Assembly (NCBI GenBank): GCA_027576995.1
Contig: JANBQC010000137.1
Coordinates: 1 to 53,137, forward strand
Origin: Dimargaris cristalligena
Taxonomy: Eukaryota; Kickxellomycota; Dimargaritomycetes; Dimargaritales; Dimargaritaceae
Direction of reading: 5' to 3'
DNA length: 53,137 nucleotides
The position numbers and the translations under genes were made by a program. Below are positions 1 to 11,928 of this stretch, in pieces. A model generated the notes under the pieces. It searched no databases and had not been told where the DNA came from. It worked only from the letters and a program-made list of their open reading frames with translations. Each line of letters starts with the position of its first letter. Position 1 is the stretch's first letter.

Positions 1-2053
1 AGGGGGAAATAAGTAGGGTATTTATACTGAGCTATAGAGGCAGAGGTTGCTGTGGTGATTAGGATTAAATGGCCAAGCGTAAGGGTGTGGAATAGGCCAC
101 CCCTCAAGTGGCCAGAGGGACTGTCCCGCTATTGGCGGTGGAGGCATTCGCTAGAGTCAGCTGAACCCGAGCAACATTAAGGGGCCTCTGCTTTATGCAA
201 TGTTCTCCGACAAAGAACTAAAATTGGATATTCGGTGTGGGATAAAGACAGTCGGCCAAGCGATGATCTCGCCGGTCATCTATTCCTCAAAAATCGGATA
301 TGGCCTCGTTCTACTGCGGTTAAAAGTAGGGACGAGATACGAGAGACGGGTGTCCCAGGCCTGGGCAGGGAACTGGGAATCGCAGGGGAGGGGAGGAGGT
401 GATTAGATTTAGGAGGGACTTGGGCAGCCTTGAATGGTTTTATTGGAAGGCGCGGTGTAGGCTCCCGAGCCCCCTTCCCTAAAGGATGTTGTGTAGAACG
501 ACGAATAGCTACATTTGGCTACCAATTGATGACATGGTTTTATCAGTTTCCGACTAGAGGAATGCGGCTGTATCTTTGGGGGAATATTATTATGGTCCCC
601 ATTAATTATAGTACGGTATCTTGTACGGCCCCTTGAAAACACCAGTGCTGTTTAGCGGCAACTTAGGAAAACCTTGGTGAATAAAAATATACCCTGAGAT
701 TATATTTTTAAATATATAGAGTGCTAGTTTCTACACTGGTGTTTTGGAATTAAAGGACTTGCCTCGTCGACCTTGTCCGCATAAGGTTGCCGTTATTCTC
801 GTCAGTGCTATGCCCTTTTTTTAATGTGCCCCAGAGCTACATATAGGGTATAGGTATTGTGGAATTTACTCCGGCCATCTACCCAGCATCCTCTCTACCG
901 CGGCACATCTAAGGGAGGAGGGAGAAGTGAGAAGGGGGAGGGGTTCACCAAAGGTGCGGGGCCCACTTCCCTTCATAACAGGCGTAGGTCTCTGAGTTCG
1001 TAGTGAATTTCGATGGGGGACTAATACAAGGGCTGTCCATAGCCACCTGTAGGTAATCCAAAAATAAATCCACTATTGATAGGATGACCAATACACGCGC
1101 TACGAACTCTGATGACGCTGGCCACTCCACTTCTTTTAGGCGGGAAGGCGTAAATAGCCCAGTAGAGTTCAAGGGAGATGGGATTTCCCTTCCCGATGAA
1201 ATGGCCCCAGCGCGCACCACACCATGGTGGGTGCCCCGATCTCCGGCCGGACCCCGATTCAAGCCACTTTGCCTTTGTGAAACACAAACTTCACTAGCAA
1301 CCCACCCCCCTTCCTCCCCTTGACTTGACTAGTCGGAAAGCGAGTGGCAAAGACGGACAGGTATGGGCGTAGCTGCATACTACTATTTCACCTGTTCATT
1401 GACGCTGGAAAGAAAGAGAAGAAGGGTTGATATAGCCCAACTTCGTACTTGCGTAAATAATGAGCCACCCCTCTCCTCACCATCCGGTCCATCTATCTTT
1501 TAATGGATGGCCCATGCCATCAACCTCGTTTCTTGACTAACACCTCCCTTGGGCCATCCCTCTCGGGTATCGCCAGTCCATCTTTGGATAATGCTGATAT
1601 AAAGGATATGCGCTGGCCAGCTAAGCGCCACGGATGCTGTGAATACTAAGGAAAACTAATAGTATGAGGTTAAGTTTTCGTTACTTTTTTCATTATAGCG
1701 ATATCCCTAATATTTACATCCTCGACCACCCAGCTGTATGACGGCTTATGGATCCGGAGATAAAAATAGCCCATCTTCCTTGTCCCGGCAATGCCTTCAT
1801 CTGGCTCAGCTCTATCTACAGTCCTTCCGCTGTACCTTTAGTTCCCCTATTAGTTATAGCGTATATTTAAATAAGACATTGTTGGTAGGTTTATATTGGT
1901 ATTGCAGGAGGGAAAGGGTGCTGCATAAATTCGGGCTGCTGTGATAAACCAGACTAACCCAATTAATGGCAACCTTGATAGCCCCTGCCTATTCTCGTTT
2001 ATATATTTTCGCAAGCACGAAGGTACCACCCAATCGGCCAGCCAGTGGCCCGT
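1..2053. other. Intergenic, no recognised gene
   Basis: Only short overlapping open frames are present on both strands. None has a recognisable domain, a plausible splice partner or coding-like composition. The region is mixed-composition intergenic DNA downstream of the acyl-CoA synthetase gene. I see no repeat or RNA gene in it. Confidence 0.6.
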
Positions 2054-4525
2054 TTATTGATGGGCATTGGAGTGTTTGATGGCAAAGTTGACCGCGATGG
2101 GCCAAATTTCGTCCACCACAGTACTATCCTCAATCGTGGCCGGCAGAGGAAGTGGACAGGGTTGGCTAGCTAAATCGGCCCCATTATCCTTATTCTCAAT
2201 GGCGAACCGGACCATTGTACGCAGGAATTTGCGCAACACCTTACCCGACCGAGTCTTGGGCAGCCGGGGCACGATCATTAAGTGGGACTTGTACAAACTA
2301 GCGAATGCGCCCACATTTTTGCGCACATCCCGGACCACGTCGTCGCGCAGTTGGTCGATTTCAGCGGGTGGTAGGTTGTTATAGCGCAGGTAGTCGATGG
2401 AGTGAGTGGATGGGTCGACGCTCTTGGAATCGGGATTAAGCCGTTTCAGGACCAGAATACCCAGCGGGAGCGAACCCTTAACGGCATGGGGGCAGGGAAC
2501 TACACAGGCCTCGGCTACCAAAGGGTGGGCCACCATCGATTCCTCAAATACACCCGTGCTGAGGCGATGGGCGGCAACATTAATAATATCGTCCGCCCGG
2601 GACATAATGTGAATGTAGCCGGCATTGTCCTTCAAGCCAATATCGCCCGTATCGTAGTAGCCGGGAAATCGCTCAAAGTAGGATGAGAGATATTTGTCAT
2701 GGTTGCGCCACAGAGTAGTGAACACGCCGGGGGGTAACGGAAGTTTGACCAGCACCTGGCCCTGCTCCCCGGGGATGGCCTCCTCAACGGGGGTGTAGCG
2801 ACTGGCTTGGGGATGGAGAGGGCTGAGTGTGGCCGGCTTATCACTGACCGGTTTTTCGGTAGTCGTCGAAACATCCTCTTCGTTGGGCACTCGAGCGATT
2901 TTAAGGTCGTAGCCGGGCACCGGAATGCCCGCGCTTCCGGGACGAATAGCCGGTAACTCAGGGTGCCAGGTCGATGGGTCCGATAATTTCGTAGTGGGGG
3001 CTGGTTCGCTATCCGGGTACGGACAGGCACCTAGAGCCAAACCAGTAATAGGTGATCCGGTCTCCGTTTGCCACCAATGATCAATAATGGGAACGGCGGG
3101 CGGTAAAAGCTTGCGGAAATGGCCCATGATCTCAGGGGGACAACGCTCTCCCGCCACGAACATGCCCTGCAGTCGACTGAGGTCATAGCGCTTCATACCT
3201 CCGCCGTGGGGGTCTTCCCGGCGCATAATCATGAGGGCCGTGGGGGCGGTGAAAAAGGCCTTGACATTGTGGTGGTCGACCAGTCGCCAGAACGCCCCCG
3301 AATCGGGCGTTCCGACGGGCTTGCCCTCGTACATGATCGTGGTGCAGCCGCTGAGTAATGGGCCATAGCAAATGTAGCTGTGACCAACCGCCCAGCCCAG
3401 ATCGCTGGAAGAGAAAAAGGTATCGCCGGGTCCCAGATTAAAGAAGTTCTGGAACGTCCACATGAGGGCTGCGGCATGGCCACCGGTATCGCGAACCACC
3501 CCCTTGGGGGTCCCAGTGGTACCGCTGGTATACAGGATATATAAGGGATCGTTGCTCTTCATAGGAGCGCATGGGGTGCCGGAGGATTCATAAGCACTGA
3601 TTGGTAAGTTACGTACGTGATTGACTTGGTCGACCCAGTCCACATCACCTTGCTGGGGATTGAGTTCGGCCAGAGTTTGGGGGCGCTGGAAAATGATATT
3701 ATTCTCGGGCACCACCCCGGCCTCTTTACTAATGGCCAGCGCCTCATCCAGAAGCGGCTTATACAGAATATTACGACCCTCGCGCTCGATACCACAGGAT
3801 GCCGAGAGTACCACCCGGGGCTGGCAGTCAATGATGCGTTTGGCAAGTTCGGCAGCCGCGAAACCCCCAAAGACGACGGAATGGATGGCCCCGATCCGAG
3901 CACAGGCCAGCATACCCACCAGGGTCTCCACAATCATGGGCATGTAAATCACCACCCGATCGCCCCGGACTACCCCACTATGTTTCAGCACCGCGCTGAA
4001 ATCAATCACACGGTCCAGCAGCTCCCGGTAGGTAATCTTGTTGATGACACCCCCGGCGACCGGGGAGTCGTAGATAACCGCGACATTATCCCCGCGACCG
4101 GCCAAAACGTGGCGATCCAGGCAGTTGTAGGACATGTTTAGAACCCCGTCGGGGAACCATTGATACGACTGGCTAGCCTCGTCCCATTGGCCGGCGGTCT
4201 GGGGTGGGGTAAACCAAGTGACTTCCCGACTGGCCTCCAACCAAAATTTCTCGGGGTTGGCTAGAGAGGACCGCTGAGCGCGAGCCAGTGCGCAGTCCTG
4301 GGCCGTCGGGGGGCCGGAGGCAAGGCCGCGAACCGCCGAAGTTAGCGGAGTTAGTGGCGGACGCTGGGAAGCCCAGCGGGCAGGCTGGCGTAGGGCTATA
4401 GTGTGGCGCGGATAGCCGCAGTGGAGGGCAGCCGATAGGGCCGGAGCAGTGGTTTGGTATAAACGGACGGTTTGGGGCCAGCGGAAAGCCACCGGAGTCC
4501 GCGATGTGCGAGCAAGCAAAGCCAT
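2054..4525 (-). CDS. Short-chain acyl-CoA (propionyl-CoA) synthetase, mitochondrial type
   Basis: One uninterrupted 823-codon frame encodes an ANL-superfamily AMP-forming acyl-CoA synthetase. The adenylate-binding P-loop YTSGTTGTPKG is near residue 330, DHWWQTETG follows around 480, and the C-terminal A10 motif PKTRSGKVLRK, with the catalytic Lys, is near 760. The sequence surrounding the P-loop (GVVRDTGGHA) and the WWQTETG motif resemble the PrpE/ACSS3 propionyl-CoA synthetase branch more than ACS1/2. The first roughly 80 residues are Arg/Ser/Ala-rich with few acidic residues, as expected of a mitochondrial presequence. The likely role is making propionyl-CoA (or acetyl-CoA) in mitochondria. 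Family members are usually about 630-690 aa. The extra length here is the N-terminus plus a low-complexity Ser/Thr/Pro/Glu insert around residues 560-605. Substrate choice cannot be decided from sequence alone. Confidence 0.9.
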   Translation of the reverse strand: MALLARTSRTPVAFRWPQTVRLYQTTAPALSAALHCGYPRHTIALRQPARWASQRPPLTPLTSAVRGLASGPPTAQDCALARAQRSSLANPEKFWLEASREVTWFTPPQTAGQWDEASQSYQWFPDGVLNMSYNCLDRHVLAGRGDNVAVIYDSPVAGGVINKITYRELLDRVIDFSAVLKHSGVVRGDRVVIYMPMIVETLVGMLACARIGAIHSVVFGGFAAAELAKRIIDCQPRVVLSASCGIEREGRNILYKPLLDEALAISKEAGVVPENNIIFQRPQTLAELNPQQGDVDWVDQVNHVRNLPISAYESSGTPCAPMKSNDPLYILYTSGTTGTPKGVVRDTGGHAAALMWTFQNFFNLGPGDTFFSSSDLGWAVGHSYICYGPLLSGCTTIMYEGKPVGTPDSGAFWRLVDHHNVKAFFTAPTALMIMRREDPHGGGMKRYDLSRLQGMFVAGERCPPEIMGHFRKLLPPAVPIIDHWWQTETGSPITGLALGACPYPDSEPAPTTKLSDPSTWHPELPAIRPGSAGIPVPGYDLKIARVPNEEDVSTTTEKPVSDKPATLSPLHPQASRYTPVEEAIPGEQGQVLVKLPLPPGVFTTLWRNHDKYLSSYFERFPGYYDTGDIGLKDNAGYIHIMSRADDIINVAAHRLSTGVFEESMVAHPLVAEACVVPCPHAVKGSLPLGILVLKRLNPDSKSVDPSTHSIDYLRYNNLPPAEIDQLRDDVVRDVRKNVGAFASLYKSHLMIVPRLPKTRSGKVLRKFLRTMVRFAIENKDNGADLASQPCPLPLPATIEDSTVVDEIWPIAVNFAIKHSNAHQ

Positions 4526-7368
4526 ACTGGTAGGTGTAGGGCTTGAATGGAGGGGTAGGTAACTGAGTGGAGGATGGAGTAGAGTGAAAAATAGGAGGTG
4601 AATATATCAACACCGAATGAAGGTGGTATAATAGAAATGAGAAAAGTCAATTAGCGCGCGCTTTCTAAACAGGCAACCAAACAGCAGTTTAGAGAGTTGA
4701 GACTACTAGGACTTGACAGACATTCGAAATACCCCCGCTGAACTAGAGCGAAAATCCGTAAGTACGTAAGTAAGTAAGTTAGGATAAGGCAATAGGAAAA
4801 GAGGAGAGGAGAGGAGAATGGGATATGTCGATGAACAGCAAGCCATGCAGGCGACAACCGGGCCCTATATATGGGGGTATCTTATGTATGAGGATATGCG
4901 CATATAGGGGGACTCCACCAGAACCTGGCCCTGATCCTGAAGCGCGCGCCTAAAGTGGTGGGCGATATATGCCACCGTACGCCTGATTCTCCACCGCTGT
5001 CCTTCGTAAACCACCACACCACTGGCTTCTCCTCGTTATCTATGCTCCAGCGGGGTAGGCCGAGGGAGTGGTATAGCCTAAAAAGGGAATGGGTCATATG
5101 GGGCAGTATCTAGTTTATTGGTGGTGGATATCAGGGAAACAATGATTTCTTGAGCGGTGTCCAATCACTAGCACATGGCCTGTGAACTGCCAAAACCAGT
5201 CCAACTGAGGACAGGACATGTAGCCTGGCCACCGTGGACTGCTAAGTGCTGGGAAAATCATTGCTATATCTCCCAGTGGCGGGATAACAATGTGACTTGC
5301 ATGTCACCTATACTATAGAAGGGCCAATGAATGATCGCCGTGGAATTGGTGAGAGCCAACCTTCCTTTGGTGCAAAAAAGATAGCAACGGTGTGTGAGAG
5401 ACATTCGGCGGTCGCTCCTCACCATCGTGACGTCTAATGGCTAGCCGATGTATCCCACCAATTCAATCCGTTTGTGGTGACTAATAAGGGATGTTACTTG
5501 GTAGTAAGTTGGGGATATGACTTACGCTGTCCGTAACGACTGACGAAGGGAATTGGGGATACCCCCCATTGGTTCCGGTCCCTCAATTGCGGGAACAGCC
5601 ATGGTCCTTGTGGCCGTATTTGGCACGTTCGGTCGAAATTAACCCTATGGCCCCATATATCGACTATCTCCGTTGGATATCCAGGCCCCGTTCGAACAGC
5701 ACGACTCGCGCCCTTTTTAACGCAGGTAGGCCGCCAAGCTTGGATCATCCGCCCGCCTGCCCTTCGCGGTTGACTATCCAAGTGAATGTCTCCCGAACTC
5801 TATCATTAGAGGGACATATGGCTTGACAGGCCCGAAATGCGCCTCTGGACTGGGGCAGCCGGCTCCCATAAGAAGGTCCTGAATCAGATGAAAGAACATG
5901 GATATATTACGCCAGCCAACCTGCCTTTCGCATACACATTTACACACACGCCTGTTTCCAACAACTAATAGTACTACCCTGCCCCCTGTACTCGCCCTGC
6001 CATAAAGCTTTCCTCACTTCCCTATCTCTCAGTACTAAAACTGTGTGAACCATCAAATCAGCGAGCCTGCCACCAAAAATGGAAGTGGCAGCATACCATC
6101 TCCCCCAGCCCTGCCTAAAGCAGCCACTTCTTCCCCTCCACCGCCCCGATGTTGCTAAGCTACTTACATTCCTTATAATGCTAGTATGTGGGCAATATTA
6201 TAGTCAGGGTATTGATCGGCCGGCTAGGCCGTAAGACTAATTTACAGCCTCTGCCCAAAGATGGGTCTTCCCGATAGTGTTATTTTTTATAAGTGTTTGG
6301 CAAATTATTTAAACTATGCTGTACTTACACATCCCCCAAGATCGAGGTCATCGGCAGTCGAAGGTGCCAACTCAACCAGCAGTAAACGTCACGATGGGCC
6401 CGACGATCAAGTCATCGTAAATGAACTCAGCGGAAATGGGGTATATTTCTAACCTCGACTTCACGACGCTGTCAATAACCGCGCCCCCTCCCCCTCACCT
6501 TCCCCGCCGCAAGGAGCTCACAGTCATGTGTGTTACTCCAACCTAATGCATGTTCATTTCCGGATATCGTGAACGACACCCTTTCTTGATATTGACAGCT
6601 AGCTACCAGTCCAGCAATATTCACGCGTCTACTGTATAGCAGACGACCCTACAAGCATATTTTAATCAACACGTTGCTATCTGTACAGGCCGAAATAAAG
6701 CCATTTCGGGCGAAGGCCCAACAACAACCATGCGATGGCAGTTTTCGGTCAGGGGCGGTTCTTAATATGAGTGACACCCGTATCCGCCGTTTAGGTAATG
6801 CTGTCTGACATCAGTAGTGTGGACACAAGGTGACATGTTACGCCTGTACAAGGATATAGCTCTTTTTAAATTCCAAAATATAAAAACAAGGAAGAGGGAG
6901 GGGGATATTGACCTAACTGATGATCGATAAAATCTATAGCGCGCACTCTAATTGGCACCGCATGGTGCCCACTCTGGCCGTTCTGAAACCAACCCCCGCC
7001 ATTACCTAATCGGATATTTTCACTAGGCCATCCATTGGATAATACCGCCGTCGTTTAGTTAGCGGTGTATACGTGCAATGGAATACAAGTGGGTATACTA
7101 GGCCAACCAGTGCCCATGGAAATAGTATATCCAATTTTTCCCTTTGCGCAGTTTACGATGACACCCTATGCGGCTCCTACACCTTTCCCCGCCTGTAGTC
7201 GCGTTAATTGAGGACATCCTTTCATGGCGTCCTGCACAACCACCGGCCTTATAAAGACCGGTTTCCTGCCCCTTTCGTCAGGGTTAACAACTCACGGCCA
7301 CTTGAAGACAGCCGATTCTTCTCTATTGCATATGAGTATATATCGCACATTTCTCCCTTGTTTGCAGC
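4526..7368. other. Intergenic, 2.8 kb without a recognised gene
   Basis: This is the shared 5' region of two divergent genes, the acyl-CoA synthetase (minus) and secreted protein A (plus). Overlapping open frames at 5494-5826 on both strands show no domain or splice context. A TATA element just upstream of protein A is listed separately. Confidence 0.55.
7242..7262 (+). promoter_or_regulatory. TATA box framed by an ACCGG/CCGGT inverted repeat
   Basis: TATAAA at 7250-7255 lies 114 bp upstream of the protein A start codon. It is flanked by ACCGG (7242-7246) and CCGGT (7258-7262), which form a 5-bp inverted repeat. Position and sequence suit a core promoter. Whether the repeat arms bind a factor is unknown. 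Confidence 0.4.
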
Positions 7369-9122
7369 ATGTACATATCCCGACTACTAGCTCTTGTTAC
7401 AGTAGCCGGGCTTCTGGTGGCCGCCAGCCCCTATGACGACTCGGAGTCCGACAGCGACTATGACTCGGATACTGTTTCTATGCGATCCTTTTCGACGGCA
7501 CGCAGCGATAAATCTCTCTACCAGGAGGGGACCGGCTTGATAACGCCTGTAAATTTTAACAATGAATGGTCCAAATCTGAGCTTAAAAAGGTAAGCATTC
7601 GACCGTATTTCCCTATATTCGGAGTACTGTGGGATGCGTATGGGATGACCGTTGCTAATCAGCTGGCCTAACAGGGCTTGCAACCCGAGCTTAGTAAAGC
7701 CCCCCCCTTTTAAATCAACACCAGGACCAGCATCTCCCTTCGAATCCGGCTTTAGCTTGATGACTATGGCGGAAAGCACATTACTGAGAAACTACGGATC
7801 GCTCATGGGGTATACTTGAGAGTTTTCCTGACCATTTGCATTATCTATCCATTTATATTGACGATTATGTGCGACTCCCTGATGAGCAGAATGTAGCCCA
7901 TTTAAACCGATTTATTACGCTTACCCGGATCAGTTCCCGGAACCTGGCCGTATACCGGACCGCCTTGGATATATGGATTCGCCTCACTCGGGAGGAATAC
8001 ATCAACTATTTCGTCATGCGCATCCACCAGCGTTGCACCGGCGTCGCCCGGTTTGCCCTGGCCCGGCACGCTGTACAGACGGATACCACGCGGGGCACTG
8101 ATCGCTACTATGCCACTTACCGCCGCTTCATTCACCGCCATCGTAGTAAGTCCACCCTACAGGGTGGCCTGCGACGGCTCATTAATGTGGGGTCACTGGA
8201 CGCACTCCACCTCAACCTTCACTTTCCGCTGTTCCCGCTGCTGGACGACTTGGACGTGCCCAGACTCCAGGAGCTGGCCCGGGCCATTATGTTCTTTTTC
8301 GACCAATGGGCCAAGTATGATACCAGCCAGGAGATTCGGAGACGTCTCCCGAGCGACATTCGCAAAATGTTGGACGATGACCCCACTCCCGGCCGTACGG
8401 ATCTCATCACCGAATTCTACAGCTTCATGGAAAGTGCGCTACTGCCCATCATGTGGCGTCTGGCCAGCAAAAAACGCTGGTCCGATCTCATGGCGTTTAT
8501 CCAGGCCCTGGTCCAGCAACCGGGCGAGATGGATCGTCGCCACCGCTTACTGCGCTACGGCATTCTGCTCGGTGCCTTGTTTGAAGAGGAAGCCGTAGTT
8601 AAATTCTGCGCCCATCTGTACCAGCAAGTCACCGTAGACGTGGAGTATTTCACGCCCAAATGGAAGGTAGTCCAGGTACGAATAATCAAAACTCTACAAG
8701 CCATTGGTTTGCCGGGTGCTGCCGAGTCATTATGCATTTGGTGGCCCCACATCCAGTTGGGCGCGGACAATAAGCCACCGCTGGTCTTTTGGCAACAGTA
8801 CATGTATGACGTGGGTCTGTTTAAGCTCACTGACCAAGGGGAATTAGGGTACTATCTCCTAACGACTGACCTGTGGCCCAACGAAAAAAGTTATACGTTT
8901 ATGCCCGAGTCCGAGGATATTGCCGAATATTATGACCAGAACCTGGTGGAACGCGATTTACAAAAATACTCGGTATTGAAGGGGGTGTTGGAACACTACT
9001 TACCTTCACCGGTCAAGAATGCCCTAGGCTCCTTGAAGCGAGTGAAGTCGTTTTTGTCGAGTGACGATAATAGCGTCGACAGTCCGCCGGTTTCACCCAT
9101 ATCACCAGCCGGATCTCAGTGA
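7369..9122 (+). CDS. Predicted secreted protein A, unknown family
   Basis: Proposed exons are 7369-7590 and 7821-9122, joined by a 230-nt phase-0 intron (GTAAGC donor, ..TTGAG acceptor), giving 507 aa. Residues 1-20 form a signal peptide (MYISRLLALV then a small-residue AAS end). A short acidic Asp/Ser stretch follows (residues 22-38). The rest is mostly helical with a Ser/Pro-rich tail. I recognise no domain. The GAG acceptor is poor, but the intron length matches the others here and the frame is otherwise closed by TGA at 7785-7787. An alternative reading through 7675-7815 would need two single-base frame corrections, at an eight-C run (7700-7707) and a four-G run (7807-7810). The first exon has the same length and intron phase as that of secreted protein B at 47.4-48.8 kb. 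Confidence 0.6.
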
Positions 9123-9400
9123 TTATAATCGAAACTCGCCAAGACTAGACACCCCGCTAAACTAGAGACAGGAACAGCTTGCTGGATTGGTCGGAGTTAT
9201 ATAGCCTGAAAGTATGGCCCTTACTCAACAGTTGGTATGGAAACAACGCGAGTTAGCCTATATCGGGAACATACCCCTTAATTTATGTATCTAGATTCAG
9301 CAATAAATACCATTTGATTATTTTTTTATCTAATAAATTGGATGACGATGGCGATAAAGTGTATCACAAACCCCAATCTACAGGCGGTTGAATGAAAATC

Positions 9401-11521
9401 CTATTCAGCATTACAGTGGATTTTAACGACTTCGTCGATGTCATCCAGCCGGTCCAACACTTCCTCAAAAGCGGCACTCTCCTCGACTCCCAAACTGACT
9501 TTAGTGTGGGCAATGAAATTGATTTCAGCTAGAGTGATATGATACCCGTAATCCTTGGTCAATCGGGCACAAATTGCCTGCAATTCTTGGTAGGCGCAAA
9601 TGATCTATAGTTTACAAAAAAAAAATTAAAAAAAATAAAAGAGAATCAGAGGCATCCGATATGTATCAAAGCCATTACCGGCCAAATGGATATACCACAC
9701 ATAATATAGTAAAAATGGGTTAGTGGGGGGTATATATTGAATGCGGGATATTATACCTTGGATAGGTTATCAGGTTCCTCACGGATACATTATCCGGGGC
9801 CATTAATACAGCACTTACCTCAATGGCATTATCGTCTAGTTCCTGAATGTCTTCAGCCCCTGCTTCGATGGCCCGGTCCATCAGAACCTCGGGTGAATCG
9901 GACGTTTCACCGCGTGTAAAATGAATCTGGCCTAATCGATTTGGATTACGTGTCAATCATAAACATATGGAGGTTAGCATATTCTCGTCAGTTTATGGCC
10001 AAATATAGGGAGGGTGGTGGCCTCTAAGTAGACTAACAGCGCTACCTGCTTAACAAATTTTGAATGGGACTTAAGAGAATAAGAGCTAAAATGGGTGTCT
10101 GAAGGCCATTGCTAGGGATACGGATATAGTAAAACTCTAGGCCATTTTGGCCCAAGTCCCCTAGCTGAATTTACCCACCTTTCTTGTCGAAGAGCCATTC
10201 CACGGACGATATACTGCCGCTGATGAGTTGGATTTAATGGGAGAAGTGAGCATATGTATACCGCCCAATGGAGGTAATTCCAAACCGTAATACCGTTAGC
10301 TAACACACAACTAGTTTACCACCAAAATAGCAATGTCGCCACTTAAAAGACGACCATGATACACGAGCCAGATAATTGTATTGGCTAATGACAGTATTGA
10401 TACTTACCCCGCCCGGTTAAGGATAGAACGGATGTATTGAACCGTACGAGTCGGATTGTCCGTCATGGCCTCGCTATTCGAATGAACAATATAAATAAAT
10501 AGCAAAGTCGTTGGCATTAGTATGTGGAACATCCCCCGGGACAGTATCCGGGGATTATTTGGTCCGGTTTAGAACATATTTATAAGAGTGATGAAATGAG
10601 ATTGGAGTTGAGAGGAGCCAGCAACAGGGAAAACCAATATTTACATCATGAGTGCTACGTTATGGGGACCATAGCCTTGGTAGAGTTCAAAGGACAATTT
10701 TTCGCCCGTTTCACCTTGGCCCTATTTTGAAGCAAACGAATAATGCATACACATATTAACATGTAGTGAGCTGCAGGGCAAATTATGGTAATAATAAGCT
10801 ATGAACTCCCTGTTTCATTTAATCGAGTAGAACAAGGAACTGTCGGAGAAAAATGACTTGGATGAGGATACTAATGGAGCTGCTAACGTCGGGTTTGACT
10901 TACTCGTTTAATGGCCTTTTCGATGGTGGCCTTGGGCATATTGGCCACTTTTGCCTCGTTCAGTGCGGCGGCGAGCCGAGCATTGGCGGTCGGGTCAGCT
11001 CCGCTTTCTAGATAAATTAAGAACACAGCATAACTCATAATGCAAAGATTTTAGAAAAGGGTGAGCTATGAATTGTCTAAAAACGTAGCACTGCGTAGTG
11101 TGTAAATGGTCCCTTGGCACGCTAGGTCGATCTGTGCATGGATTCATTAAACCGTCGGCCTACAGTTCCCGCCGACTTGGAATAACCGGTATGGTAGAAT
11201 GAGAGTGGATAAATGCAAATTACCTTTAACCGACGACGTAATGGTCAGGGCGAGTCTAGTAAACGTTGCCCCTCGTTTGCCATCATTGACCGCCTTGTCC
11301 CGTTTTATCTGCGACCATTTATTATGACCAGCAAAGCGGCGTTGCCAGCCGTCGCCGCTGGGCCCTAGCATAACAGCAGGACTCAGTCGCATGCCATGGG
11401 TGAAGAAGGCTGCATTGGTGGTAAAAACTGGAAGGGCCCGACTGGTCTGACTGAGAGAGGTCAACGTGGACCAGTGTGAGTGACCCAGAGTTTGGCTGAA
11501 GCGTGAAAGGAAGCGGGCCAT
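9401..11521 (-). CDS. TACO1: YebC/TACO1-family translational activator, mitochondrial, seven exons
   Basis: Exons (minus): 11521-11224, 11007-10904, 10721-10645, 10473-10408, 10219-10179, 9931-9819, 9604-9401. All six introns have GT..AG ends and lengths of 171-247 nt, and the phases join to exactly 301 codons (300 aa). The N-terminal ~65 residues resemble a mitochondrial presequence. YebC landmarks follow in order: [14 protein letters not shown] with [60 protein letters not shown] and a closing [13 protein letters not shown]. In animals TACO1 promotes translation of mitochondrial COX1, and bacterial YebC relieves ribosome stalling. The ATG at 11521 is preferred because the longer open frame starts only at TTG. 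It is divergent from SEC28 with 407 bp between starts. Confidence 0.9.
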
Positions 11522-11928
11522 GGGGATTGCTTCGGAAGCATGCGGAAAAGGGGAGGTGAAGCGTTTCAATTCAATCTAACAAAGGCAATGGGAGGGCCTG
11601 GCTGAGGTTGGGGGAGAGGGCTCTTCAAGCACATAGGTTGGTTAGCTGGGCCTAACTTAGTCCAATAACGGGAGATCTCCCCTCCAGCACTTTCGAGCCC
11701 CGCAGGCGAAGGCTATAGTAGTGAATTGGGACAAGTGAGGACGGGCAAACTCTCGCTAAGCTTGAAGACTTGGGACTCCCCTCTTTATTACAACTTCGCT
11801 CTGTTGGTTCACCTGTCTGTTCATTTCGCATTATCCCATCGCCTTCCACCTCACTACCATTGCCTGTTCAACCACCCTCCTCTACTACACACATACAAAC
11901 AACCTCCGAATACCTTCTACTCGTCCCC

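Noticed and set aside
3617..4141. 174-codon frame opposite the acyl-CoA synthetase
   Set aside because: It is the antisense shadow of a strongly conserved coding region.
5494..5826. Overlapping 85-95-codon frames on both strands
   Set aside because: Opposite-strand frames of similar length with no domain, start context or splice sites. Most likely chance openness in GC-balanced DNA.
7675..7820. Continuous extension of protein A through this segment
   Set aside because: It requires two single-base changes in homopolymers, while a 230-nt intron of typical local length explains the gap without any change. Kept as an alternative only.
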